IMG/VR virus record: IMGVR_UViG_3300033148_004295
Span: 1 to 48,007 of that record
DNA length: 48,007 nt
Strand: one strand, 5' to 3'
Source of the DNA: a virus
This document shows positions 16,634-23,100 of this stretch, in pieces. The position numbers were made by a program, and so were the translations under genes. The stretch's first letter is position 1. The number at the start of each line of letters is the position of its first letter. A model generated the notes under the pieces. The model was not told the origin of the DNA. It did no database searches and worked only from the letters and a program-made list of their open reading frames with translations.

Positions 16634-17475
16634 CAAAAAGACCTTTCCTTTACGTCGCGGAAACTCATCCACTCTGATAACCAGCACACAGGAACTTTTC
16701 CAACAGGCCCGTTCCTATTTTTAGCTATTATAATAAAACCTTCTCCGGTGTCCTGACTACCAACATCAATCTCTTTTATATCATAATAATCCGGGCGGTG
16801 AATCAACAAAACCACATCAGCATTTTCCTCAATCTTCCCACTGTCCCTAAGATGAGAAAGTTTTGGCTCGTGTGATTCTGTCTCGGTTGGTTTCCGGTTC
16901 AATTGGCATAAAAGAACCACAGGGATATTCAACTCTTTTGCCATAGCTTTAATATCTTTAGTGATGTTTCCCACATCTTCATAACTCCGGCCCGTCCCCA
17001 TATCGGCACCAAGGAGTTGTAAATAGTCTATGAACACACAACCTGCTTGGATTTGTTTCAGTTCGTTCCTAATCAATGATGGGGTAAGGTAGTTGTTATC
17101 ATCTATAAAGATTTTTCTTTTCCCCAAATCAATCAAGCATTCTTCTATGTTTGTTTTTATTTGCTCTGTCATTCCACCCTTCTTGATAGAGTGCAGGTTA
17201 TAGCTGGAAATATTTGCTATCATCCTCTCTGCTAATATTTGGAAGGACATTTCCGCAGAGAATACGGCCACAGGGTTTGTTTTCCCTGCGTGAAGTATGA
17301 AGTCCGTCATAAGAGACGTTTTACCTATACTTGGCCTGCCAGCAACAACTATTAGCTCAGAAGGCTTAAAGCCTAATAACATCTCGTCAAGTTCGTAGAA
17401 ACCCGTCTCAATACCTCGTTCCGGATTTTGTAGTTTCTCAAATACTTGGTTAAGATTTTCTGATAAATTCTTCAC
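16633..17475 (-). CDS. DnaB-type replicative helicase (RecA-like domain only)
   Basis: 280 residues. Walker A is VAGRPSIGKTSL (near 44-55), the motif after it is AVFSAEMSF, Walker B is CVFIDYLQLLGA (near 145), followed by VVLLCQLNRKP and LRDSGKIEENADVVLLIHR (arginine-finger region). These are the C-terminal motor motifs of DnaB hexamers, which unwind DNA ahead of the fork. The usual N-terminal primase-interacting domain of about 170 residues is absent, so this is a motor-only form. It overlaps genes on both sides and is followed by the primase. Confidence 0.9.
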   Translation of the reverse strand: MKNLSENLNQVFEKLQNPERGIETGFYELDEMLLGFKPSELIVVAGRPSIGKTSLMTDFILHAGKTNPVAVFSAEMSFQILAERMIANISSYNLHSIKKGGMTEQIKTNIEECLIDLGKRKIFIDDNNYLTPSLIRNELKQIQAGCVFIDYLQLLGADMGTGRSYEDVGNITKDIKAMAKELNIPVVLLCQLNRKPTETESHEPKLSHLRDSGKIEENADVVLLIHRPDYYDIKEIDVGSQDTGEGFIIIAKNRNGPVGKVPVCWLSEWMSFRDVKERSF

Positions 17476-17666
17476 AAAATTACTCCATCAAGTTCTACAA
17501 AGCCAAAAGTTACCTTGTTAATAAACCTTTTCAATCCAAGTTTAGCGTTCTTTTCGCAGGTATAACAACCCCCTGTAGCTAATACCTTTCCGTTCCAAGC
17601 CTTAATTTCCCACGTCCAAGGAGTAACAGCATAACTTGGTCCCCTATATTTAATCTCAGCTTTCAT
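17472..17666 (-). CDS. Small protein, DUF1508-like appearance
   Basis: 64 residues. WTWEIKAWNGKVLATGGCYT followed by CEKNAKLGLKRFINK resembles short DUF1508-type modules, but the match is weak. It lies between the replisome-type gene and the helicase and overlaps both (11 and 4 bases). Function unknown. Confidence 0.6.
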   Translation of the reverse strand: MKAEIKYRGPSYAVTPWTWEIKAWNGKVLATGGCYTCEKNAKLGLKRFINKVTFGFVELDGVIL

Positions 17667-17934
17667 TTTGTTGGTTCTCCAAATACCTCTGCTTAATCGT
17701 TTTTCCAGTTACATGTACAGATGGGGTGGGTTGCCTTTTCTTCCAGTTTCTAAACCAAGTCTGTATTGCCAATTTCCAAGACCTCATTTTTTTATATCCA
17801 CGTGAGGTCATTACAACCCATCCCATTTCTTCGTTTCGCAGCATAAACCAATCAACATCAAAAGCTGTAAAACCTATCGAATCAGCGTATGCCTTGGCTT
17901 CTTCGGGCGTTGGTTTTACAAAATGCTTACTCAT
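17656..17934 (-). CDS. Replisome-associated C-terminal-type domain protein
   Basis: 92 residues from ATG 17934, which overlaps the HNH stop; GGAGAG lies 7 bases upstream. The sequence KPTPEEAKAYADSIGF, then DVDWFM, GWVVMTSRGYKKM and SWKLAIQTWFRNWKKR fits a module often found at the C-terminus of phage replication initiators or helicase loaders. Here it stands alone. Its place right before the helicase suggests it helps load or stimulate it, which is inference. Confidence 0.65.
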   Translation of the reverse strand: MSKHFVKPTPEEAKAYADSIGFTAFDVDWFMLRNEEMGWVVMTSRGYKKMRSWKLAIQTWFRNWKKRQPTPSVHVTGKTIKQRYLENQQNES

Positions 17935-18398
17935 TTTGAATCTCTCCGGCATTTATTATTGTTATTTTCTTTTACAGTAACAAACCTGATATTTCCTGGT
18001 TCATAATGTCCATCATTATCTATCCGGTCAATCTGTAAACCTCTAATTTGTTTGAGATTTACGATACCTAAATCTTGAGTAATGTGTCTGTAAAAATCAT
18101 CAAAATTCTTAAATTTGTTTTTAATCCCTCGACCACCGTAGTCTTTATAATTATGAATTTTAAGGTCATTGCAGCGGCGATTTATGCCGTAGTAGCGTCT
18201 TCGTAAACAACCATTAAAAGTTTGACGATAGTTTTTGCTGGCTCTGCGACATATTTCTTTACCTTTCTCTGTTTGCCAATATTTTTTACAGCATTTTTTA
18301 CACTCTGGACGCAAGCTATGCTTACCCGCGGGATGTTTATAAAAATATTCTAATGTAGCTGGATATTCTGTTTTACACTTTGTACAGATTTTAATCAT
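17931..18398 (-). CDS. HNH homing-type endonuclease
   Basis: 155 residues from ATG 18398. The N-terminus has two zinc pairs (CTKCKTEYPATLEYFY and CKKCCKKYW). The HNH core is YGGRGI, FDDFYRHI, LQIDRIDNDGHYEPGNIRFV and KENNNNK, matching small free-standing HNH enzymes that nick DNA and promote their own spread. It sits between ssb and a replication gene, with a GC-rich folded segment directly upstream (18416-18545). Translation of the following gene starts in its stop codon. A longer frame to 18473 would run through the structured segment and is rejected. Confidence 0.85.
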   Translation of the reverse strand: MIKICTKCKTEYPATLEYFYKHPAGKHSLRPECKKCCKKYWQTEKGKEICRRASKNYRQTFNGCLRRRYYGINRRCNDLKIHNYKDYGGRGIKNKFKNFDDFYRHITQDLGIVNLKQIRGLQIDRIDNDGHYEPGNIRFVTVKENNNNKCRRDSK

Positions 18399-18415
18399 TA
18401 TATTTTCCAAAAATT

Positions 18416-18545
18416 GCAGAGGCCGTCCCCGAAGGGCAGAGCCGACCGGCCAAAGCGGTGTCCGGCACACCATTAAAGCAGCCCGTTAGTCCGGCCAACG
18501 ACTATTGAGGACGCACCCCGTTTTACTTAGCTGCTTCTCGTAACT
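18416..18545 (-). ncRNA. GC-rich structured segment upstream of the HNH gene
   Basis: About 130 bases clearly richer in GC than the surroundings. On the minus strand it contains AAGCAGC pairing with GCTGCTT (7 bp) around an inner hairpin TAGTC/GACTA, then GGTGT-GCCGG-ACACC, then GGCCG...CGGCC enclosing CCC-TTCG-GGG, a stable UUCG tetraloop. It ends about 18 bases before the HNH start codon. It could be a translational control leader, a mobile-element RNA or an intron remnant. I could not fit it to a group I core. No protein is encoded. Confidence 0.55.
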
Positions 18546-18560
18546 CAAAAGGATAGTTTA

Positions 18561-19013
18561 TTAACCTCCAACAAAGGGGCTTTTCGGAGCAGCCGGAGCT
18601 TGTGGTGTTGGCTGTGGGTAATTCTGAGTTTGTGGAGCAGGATTAGAATGATAACCGTCCTGTTGCTGCTGACCTTGTTGCTGCCCACCACCTTGATTCC
18701 CACCACAAAAGTAGAACCTCTCGGCCACAGCTTTCAGTTTGCTTCGCCTTTGTCCTGATGTAGTATCTTGCCACTCATCAAGCTTCAATCTGCCTTCAAT
18801 CAAAATTGGCTTACCTTTGTTAAAATATTTAGCAATGTTCTCTGCGGTCTTGCCCCAAGCCTCTATATCAATAAAAGTAGTTTCTTGCCTTGTTCCCGCT
18901 TGGCTGCGAACCTGACGATTAACGGCAATCCCAAAATTGCAAACATTTGATGTTCCAACAATTTTTAACTCAGGGTCTCTGGTGAGATTTCCAAGTAATA
19001 TTATTCTATTCAT
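18561..19013 (-). CDS. ssb: Single-stranded DNA-binding protein
   Basis: 150 residues. The N-terminal 105 residues are an SSB OB fold: MNRIILLGNLTRDPELKI, CNFGIAVNR, TFIDIEAWGKTAENIAKYF and LIEGRLKLDEWQD. A Gln/Gly/Pro-rich linker follows. The protein ends KSPFVGG and lacks the acidic DDIPF-type tip used by cellular SSBs to recruit partners. It coats unwound DNA during replication and recombination. The start overlaps the preceding gene by 4 bases. Confidence 0.93.
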   Translation of the reverse strand: MNRIILLGNLTRDPELKIVGTSNVCNFGIAVNRQVRSQAGTRQETTFIDIEAWGKTAENIAKYFNKGKPILIEGRLKLDEWQDTTSGQRRSKLKAVAERFYFCGGNQGGGQQQGQQQQDGYHSNPAPQTQNYPQPTPQAPAAPKSPFVGG

Positions 19014-19369
19014 AATTTTTTCCTTATATTCAACAACGTTTCTTCACTTAAACTTTTCAAACTAACTTCTTTACCGTTCACTTTCACTGTGATTTCAATC
19101 TTTGGCTTGGCTTTTTTGACAAACTCAAGGCAAAAGAATGGAAAGCAGTAACCACAGGTTTCATCCAAAAACAAACTATGTCTATCAATGCGGGATATTT
19201 TGCAAGTTTGACCAACAAATTTTCCTTTTGCACTTGTCTCATATCCAAAACTGCCCAATTCGTTATTTACAGTTGGTGTTCTCAGTACCTTAACCATATC
19301 ACCGACTTCTGCATCATATAGTTTAACCCACTCTGCCTGTAATATTTTGTATGCTTCTTCTACAGTCAT
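19010..19369 (-). CDS. Paralogue of the 114-residue gene flanking groES
   Basis: 119 residues. The N-terminus (EEAYKILQAEWVKLYDAEVG, then DMVKVLR) closely matches the gene at 19695-20039 (REAYQVLQAEWVKLYNVEVG, then DTVKVLR). The C-terminus (IEITVKVNGKEVSLKSLSEE, then TLLNIRK) is a module also present at 19.7 and 22.4 kb. Residues 35-90 look like a small beta barrel. Family unknown to me. ATGA overlap with groES upstream suggests coupled translation. Confidence 0.75.
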   Translation of the reverse strand: MTVEEAYKILQAEWVKLYDAEVGDMVKVLRTPTVNNELGSFGYETSAKGKFVGQTCKISRIDRHSLFLDETCGYCFPFFCLEFVKKAKPKIEITVKVNGKEVSLKSLSEETLLNIRKKL

Positions 19370-19698
19370 TTTGGTTTCCTTTCTTTAATAGGTTTCCTTT
19401 CTTTAATAATTGATAAAACGTAGCTGTCATCCATTAAAATTACATAATTACTTCCGTCAAAATCAACTTCCATTTGACCAGGCCCCTCTGGTGCGTACAA
19501 AATCTTATCCCCAACATTTACTTGTGGTTTAATTAACACCCCGCCAATAGAAGATTTTAAACCCGGCCCTACCGCTACAACCTCACCTTCTTGAAATGAG
19601 GCGTACCTACTACCGGGCAATTTAATACCACCAGAGGTTTCATCTCTAACAATCTTCTTTACTATAACTCTGTTTCGTATAGGTACTAATGTTTTCAC
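19366..19698 (-). CDS. GroES-like co-chaperonin
   Basis: 110 residues: LVPIRNRVIVKKI, then GGIKLPGS, EGEVVAVGPG, VNVGDKILYAPEGPGQMEV and NYVILMDDSYVLSII. This is the GroES fold, including a mobile-loop region near residues 18-32. Phages such as T4 (Gp31) and RB49 supply a co-chaperonin so that host GroEL folds the capsid protein; the same role is inferred. A C-terminal extension (KERKPIKERKPK) is encoded by an 18-bp tandem duplication. It overlaps both neighbours, which are paralogues of each other. Confidence 0.85.
   Translation of the reverse strand: MKTLVPIRNRVIVKKIVRDETSGGIKLPGSRYASFQEGEVVAVGPGLKSSIGGVLIKPQVNVGDKILYAPEGPGQMEVDFDGSNYVILMDDSYVLSIIKERKPIKERKPK
19373..19408 (-). repeat. 18-bp tandem duplication at the groES 3' end
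   Basis: The plus-strand unit GGTTTCCTTTCTTTAATA occurs twice in a row (19373-19390 and 19391-19408) without mismatch. It encodes the repeated KERKPI of the GroES tail, and each unit contains AAAGGAAAC, so the ribosome site for the following gene is also duplicated. Confidence 0.95.
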
Positions 19699-20039
19699 TT
19701 TACTCCCTTTCTAATATTAAGCAAGGTTTCTTCACTTATCTCAGACAACTTGACAGTTCTACCGTTTATTCTTACATCAATTTCAATCTTTGGCTCACCC
19801 TTTTCAACAAACTCAAGGACGAAGAAAGGATAGCCATAACCATCATCTAAGACAATGTTATGGCCAATCCCCTCCACCCTTTTCTTTTGTTTAACAAACA
19901 TACAACTTTCCCAACTATTGCTCCAACCTAATTCATTCTTTTTAGCCTTTCTCAACACCTTAACTGTATCACCAACTTCTACATTATATAGCTTAACCCA
20001 CTCCGCCTGTAATACTTGATATGCTTCTCTAATGTTCAT
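19695..20039 (-). CDS. Paralogue of the 119-residue gene flanking groES
   Basis: 114 residues with the same plan as the gene at 19010-19369: an N-terminal helix and Val-rich strand (LQAEWVKLYNVEVGDTVKVL), a variable centre, GYPFFVLEFVEKGEPKIEI, and the C-terminal module VRINGRTVKLSEISEETLLN. It overlaps groES by 4 bases (ATGA). The pair bracket the co-chaperonin, which hints at a shared task or at a local duplication. Function unknown. Confidence 0.75.
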   Translation of the reverse strand: MNIREAYQVLQAEWVKLYNVEVGDTVKVLRKAKKNELGWSNSWESCMFVKQKKRVEGIGHNIVLDDGYGYPFFVLEFVEKGEPKIEIDVRINGRTVKLSEISEETLLNIRKGVK

Positions 20040-20055
20040 TTTGTCTCCTTTCAGT

Positions 20056-20265
20056 TTATACTAAAATTTTCCATAATTTACTCATACAATGATTAGAGAA
20101 GTCATTGTGAACATGGTAAATTTCCTTCCTTTGCTCAGTACCAGCAGCACTACCATCATCTATTTGTACAGTACTGTTAACTGTAATAGTTACCATGTAA
20201 TACCGCTGATGACCTTCTTTTATTTGCTTCTTACATACATCACACGTGTACTTTTTACTTTTCAC
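20056..20265 (-). CDS. Small zinc-ribbon protein
   Basis: 69 residues. KKYTCDVCKKQIKEGHQRYY begins the protein, and HVHNDFSNHC later supplies His and Cys, enough for one zinc site. The layout resembles small treble-clef or ribbon proteins of phages. Function unknown; upstream of the groES cluster in the same transcript. Confidence 0.65.
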   Translation of the reverse strand: MKSKKYTCDVCKKQIKEGHQRYYMVTITVNSTVQIDDGSAAGTEQRKEIYHVHNDFSNHCMSKLWKILV

Positions 20266-20293
20266 TTCTCTCCCTTTCTTCGTTTATTCAGAA

Positions 20294-20698
20294 TCATTTG
20301 GTTAGTTTCCAGTATTTGTTGGGCGGTGCAACTATTACGCCATTTTCCACTGCAAGCATGATAGCCTTATCTATAAAAGCTGCTAATTCTGCACGATTTA
20401 ATAGAGCTTTGGATTGTACAAACTCTTTTTTTGTCCCTGCATTTTCTGTTAATAATTGCTTACATATTACACCGTCCATCTCTATTTTACTATAACCTAA
20501 ATGGTCAGCAAGTGGCTGTACCACGCAGGAGAAATAATACTCAAACTGGTCGTGAGTATTGTCTTCTGATTCCTTTGCGATAGTTATCTCAACCCGCTGG
20601 CCTTCTGGCAGGCTTTTAAGATAGGTTTCAAACAAAGCATATCTGTCCAGTTTCAGCTTTCCTTCTGCAATTTCTGCATAGAATTTAGTTTTTTGCAT
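20294..20698 (-). CDS. Conserved phage protein, possibly NinB-like recombination factor
   Basis: 134 residues from ATG 20698, preceded by GAGGGAG. It contains EGKLKLDRYALFETYLKSLP, then VEITIAKESEDNTHDQFEYY, FSCVVQPLADHLGY and a helix before a terminal VIVAPPNKY. This ordering recalls phage proteins of the NinB-like group, which bind DNA in recombination. The match is by eye and partial. It lies next to the Cas4-like nuclease and ssb, consistent with a recombination role. Confidence 0.55.
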   Translation of the reverse strand: MQKTKFYAEIAEGKLKLDRYALFETYLKSLPEGQRVEITIAKESEDNTHDQFEYYFSCVVQPLADHLGYSKIEMDGVICKQLLTENAGTKKEFVQSKALLNRAELAAFIDKAIMLAVENGVIVAPPNKYWKLTK

Positions 20699-21017
20699 CA
20701 ACTCCCTCATAAATGTATTTAAGTAATGGTTCCGCAGCGGTAAAGATTTCTTCCGGCTCTATGCCACCGCGAATCGCCATTTCAGTTGTTCTGGTCAGTA
20801 CGTTCTGGAGTACAATCAACCCCTGTGTTTGGGCATCAGTTATTGGAGCACCTGGAGCTACACCAATCTTACTGTATATCCACTTTACAAAGTTCTCTGC
20901 TAATTGTGGAGGGTCAAGACCCTGTCCTTTATCACTCAAGTATAGCTGGACAGCACGTTCCAAAGATGATTGACGGACTATAAGTAATTGCTCAAAAGCG
21001 GTTTTTCGATAGGCCAT
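20685..21017 (-). CDS. Hypothetical helical protein
   Basis: 110 residues, almost entirely helical: FEQLLIVRQSSLERAVQLYL, LAENFVKWIYSKIG, TQGLIVLQNVLTRTTEMAI and IFTAAEPLLKYIYEG. It lies between the Cas4-like nuclease (3-base gap) and the NinB-like gene (overlap of 14 bases), so it is probably part of the recombination and replication module. No known motif. Confidence 0.65.
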   Translation of the reverse strand: MAYRKTAFEQLLIVRQSSLERAVQLYLSDKGQGLDPPQLAENFVKWIYSKIGVAPGAPITDAQTQGLIVLQNVLTRTTEMAIRGGIEPEEIFTAAEPLLKYIYEGVDAKN

Positions 21018-21020
21018 ATT

Positions 21021-21923
21021 TTATTCTCCTTTAGTATTCCTATAAGGGTTGTAAGGACACACATCGCGGCAAAGACAATAGCTTTTACACCGTATAGCAT
21101 CGCTTGGCCTTTCCTCAATGTACAATTTAAGACCTTTGAGCATCGCCATTTGTGTTTCAGCATCAGCCTTAGTCATAGGGACCCGCTCATTATTTTTTAC
21201 AATAGTTGCTTTAACTGCCTTTTTTTGCCCCTTTTTCATAATTGCAAAACATGGTGGCCTCTGCCAACGCTCATCCGGGGTACAAGGCTGTGATTCGTTT
21301 CTATGTATAAGGTATCTGGATTCAATATAATCTAATACCTCTTGTTTTGACCATACAGGTACTTCAATAGTCTGAAAAGGAATGGCCGGATAATCTCTTT
21401 GTATAGCTTTACTCGCCATCCAATCTCTTAAAATAGCGTGTATTCTCAACCTTTTAACCGGCTTACCTAATGTAGTTTCGAGTAAAAACTTGTAAAGGTT
21501 AAGTTGTGCTTCCCACTCAATTTTTAAACCCAGAAGGTAACTCCATATAGAGGTTACCTTATAATCATCCACAGATTCTTCATCAATCTCATATCTGTCA
21601 ATTTGCCCTGATAAATCGGTTTCTAAAAGAGTGCCATTTATTGTAATTTGCTGAGAATGTGTGTCCAAAGTACATCGTGTTTCAATCAGAGCTTTGTTGT
21701 CGTGTTTTGCCAACACCGCATGCACACCAGACCCTAACAATGACCATAGAAACTCACTTGCATCGCGTTCAATGATATCCCAATTTTCGAAGGTAAGTTG
21801 CCGCATAATTGGTGGTGCAATTAACTGCGTAACTCTAATCACATCTGGTTGGGGTTTTTGAATACTGTTTATTACCGCCTGATAGATACCCCGCGGAAGA
21901 TTATAATAGTTCGTAAGAATCAT
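21021..21923 (-). CDS. PD-(D/E)XK exonuclease, Cas4/RecB-like
   Basis: 300 residues. GSGVHAVLAKH (near 64) supplies the family His; LSGQIDRYEIDEESVDDYKV (near 104-123) holds the catalytic Asp and the D-x-K pair; AQLNLYKFLL (near 138) is the QxxxY motif. Cys at PCTPDERWQRPPC and the terminal CKSYCLCRDVC could hold an iron-sulfur cluster, as in Cas4 and AddB. It probably resects DNA ends in phage recombination. The N-terminus MILTNYYNLPRGIYQAV is echoed by a 19-codon frame at 22102-22161. Confidence 0.85.
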   Translation of the reverse strand: MILTNYYNLPRGIYQAVINSIQKPQPDVIRVTQLIAPPIMRQLTFENWDIIERDASEFLWSLLGSGVHAVLAKHDNKALIETRCTLDTHSQQITINGTLLETDLSGQIDRYEIDEESVDDYKVTSIWSYLLGLKIEWEAQLNLYKFLLETTLGKPVKRLRIHAILRDWMASKAIQRDYPAIPFQTIEVPVWSKQEVLDYIESRYLIHRNESQPCTPDERWQRPPCFAIMKKGQKKAVKATIVKNNERVPMTKADAETQMAMLKGLKLYIEERPSDAIRCKSYCLCRDVCPYNPYRNTKGE

Positions 21924-21952
21924 TGAAAGTCTCCAAATGAGGGCAAATACCT

Positions 21953-22105
21953 TTATTTTCGTATTGTATTATCCACATCATCTTCCGTTAGAGTTCCAAA
22001 AATATAATTATAAACATCCAATAAATCTTCCAATTCAGTATTGTCATCACTAATAAAATCATATATTCTGTCAATTATTTTAGTTATTGTTAGTTTTTGT
22101 TTCAT
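21953..22105 (-). CDS. Small acidic protein
   Basis: 50 residues, MKQKLTITKIIDRIYDFISD followed by an acidic helix and GTLTEDDVDNTIRK. GAGGA lies 5 bases before the ATG. The start overlaps the TGA of the 19-codon frame before it. It lies between the truncated nuclease-start copy and the nuclease itself. Function unknown. Confidence 0.6.
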   Translation of the reverse strand: MKQKLTITKIIDRIYDFISDDNTELEDLLDVYNYIFGTLTEDDVDNTIRK

Positions 22106-22161
22106 AATATCCTCATTTCCCCAATTCCTTTAGGTAAGTTGTGATAATTTGTCAGTATCAA
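22102..22161 (-). pseudogene. 19-codon truncated copy of the Cas4-like nuclease N-terminus
   Basis: A TTG-initiated frame with TAGGAG 6 bases upstream encodes MILTNYHNLPKGIGEMRIL. Ten of the first twelve residues equal the start of the nuclease at 21923 (MILTNYYNLPRG), but the DNA has diverged at many codon positions, so it is an old duplicate or a maintained mini-gene and not a recent copy. It overlaps the next gene by 4 bases (ATGA), so translating it could couple to that gene. Confidence 0.55.
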
Positions 22162-22170
22162 GTCAATCTC

Positions 22171-22356
22171 CTAAATTACTTCAAATTTTACTTTAACAGG
22201 AGTAACAAGACTGTCGCTGTTCAAGTCGTGGTATGGTATTACTCTACCATTTGATAGACGAACACCAAACCCCGTGTCCTCTTTAAAACAAAGACAACGC
22301 TGATAATAAAACTTTGCCCCTACTTTCAAATCACCAAATCGTTTTTTCGCTCTCAT
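22171..22356 (-). CDS. Small protein with SH3-like pattern
   Basis: 61 residues, first gene behind the promoter at 22401-22429. FGDLKVGAKFYYQRCLCFKE followed by GVRLSNGRVIPY and VTPVKVKF resembles short beta-barrel phage proteins built as one strand-rich domain. No function is known for them. The leader is about 40 bases. Confidence 0.65.
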   Translation of the reverse strand: MRAKKRFGDLKVGAKFYYQRCLCFKEDTGFGVRLSNGRVIPYHDLNSDSLVTPVKVKFEVI

Positions 22357-22400
22357 ATCAACTCCAGAAATTTAATTTTTGTGTTGAGGTTACTCAGCCC

Positions 22401-22429
22401 ATTATACCACAAACACATCCAAAAGTCAA
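22401..22429 (-). promoter_or_regulatory. Sigma70-type promoter P2
   Basis: Minus strand: TTGACT (22424-22429), 17-base spacer, TATAAT (22401-22406) preceded by GTGG. Its -35 overlaps the last codons of the 98-residue gene. It would drive the 61-residue gene and the nuclease, groES, ssb and helicase run. Confidence 0.85.
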
Positions 22430-22722
22430 GCCTTATTTTTCATATCTTCAAATATATTTCCGGTGATTATGTACCAATCACGATGTAAGGGGGTGTTAGC
22501 GTTATGTACCTGTAAGTCCCCATTCTTACTTGAAGCACCTATTAGGCCATCAACTTCTACAAACAAACGAGGCTGCTCTTTATCTGCAATATGATAACCA
22601 TAGTCCCCGTGCTTAATAGGAGCTGTTTCTGCCTTTTTGATTTTAGCCAGTGTTTCATCGCTAACATCTGATAATCTGGCAACTTCGCCGTTAATTTTGA
22701 CTTCAATTTCAATTTTATTCAT
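22426..22722 (-). CDS. Protein with N-terminal copy of the ING-SEET module
   Basis: 98 residues. The N-terminus IEIEVKINGEVARLSDVSDE then TLAKIKK is the same module found at the C-terminus of the two groES-flanking proteins. The rest (KEQPRLFVEVDGLIG and DWYIITGNIFEDMKNK) is unlike them, so the module has moved between proteins. GAAAGAAA upstream is a weak ribosome site. Function unknown. Confidence 0.7.
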   Translation of the reverse strand: MNKIEIEVKINGEVARLSDVSDETLAKIKKAETAPIKHGDYGYHIADKEQPRLFVEVDGLIGASSKNGDLQVHNANTPLHRDWYIITGNIFEDMKNKA

Positions 22723-22774
22723 TTTCTTTCTCCAATGTTTTAATTGTCATTTTGTTATTTATAATTTCAAGAAA

Positions 22775-22803
22775 AGCCGGATTTACCGTTCCCTGTACCG
22801 GCT
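22775..22803 (-). terminator. Possible rho-independent terminator
   Basis: On the minus strand AGCCGG (22798-22803) pairs with CCGGCT (22775-22780), extended by TAC/GTA inside, followed by TTTTC. It sits between the 54-residue gene and the 98-residue gene. The stem is short and the T run brief, so it may only attenuate. Confidence 0.45.
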
Positions 22804-22840
22804 AAAAATAAGAGAAAAGAGGATTAGATGAGAACAGTAT

Positions 22841-22871
22841 TGTCTGCAACTTTTGCGTATCCTATATCAAA
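22841..22871. repeat. Imperfect repeat, copy A
   Basis: TGTCTGCAACTTTTGCGTAT followed by CCTATATCAAA matches copy B at 23071-23100 (TGCCTGCAACTTTACATATT, CCATATCAAA) except for about five substitutions and one indel. The two copies flank the 54-residue gene. Copy A lies outside any recognised gene. Confidence 0.7.
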
Positions 22872-22885
22872 AAGAATTATTTCTT

Positions 22886-23050
22886 TCAAACGCCGAGCTT
22901 TTTTAGCTGCTCAAGTAGTGTTTTTGCACACTTCCTACATAGTCGTATTTCAATTGTGTCTATTTTGATAACATAAACAACCCAGTAATGATTAAAACAT
23001 CCATTCATACAACCGCCACTAAGCCCCGCTCTCTTCTTTTCCACGTGCAT
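22886..23050 (-). CDS. Small Cys-rich protein
   Basis: 54 residues: GGCMNGCFNHYW near the start and RLCRKCAKTLLEQL near the end form two Cys pairs that can hold one zinc. AGGGG lies 7 bases before the ATG. It is bracketed by two copies of an imperfect 31-base repeat, one of which starts at the stop codon of the upstream peptidase gene. Function unknown. Confidence 0.6.
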   Translation of the reverse strand: MHVEKKRAGLSGGCMNGCFNHYWVVYVIKIDTIEIRLCRKCAKTLLEQLKKLGV

Positions 23051-23070
23051 TGTAATACCCCTATTCTATT

Positions 23071-23100
23071 TGCCTGCAACTTTACATATTCCATATCAAA
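23071..23100. repeat. Imperfect repeat, copy B
   Basis: Counterpart of the copy at 22841-22871. Its right end covers the stop codon of the peptidase gene (23096-23098). This suggests a local duplication event that introduced or displaced the 54-residue gene. Confidence 0.7.

Noticed and set aside
17931-18560. Group I intron containing the HNH gene
   Set aside because: P and Q-like pairs can be suggested, but no R/S (P7) pairing was found and there is no room for a 3' intron end, since the next gene starts inside the HNH stop codon.
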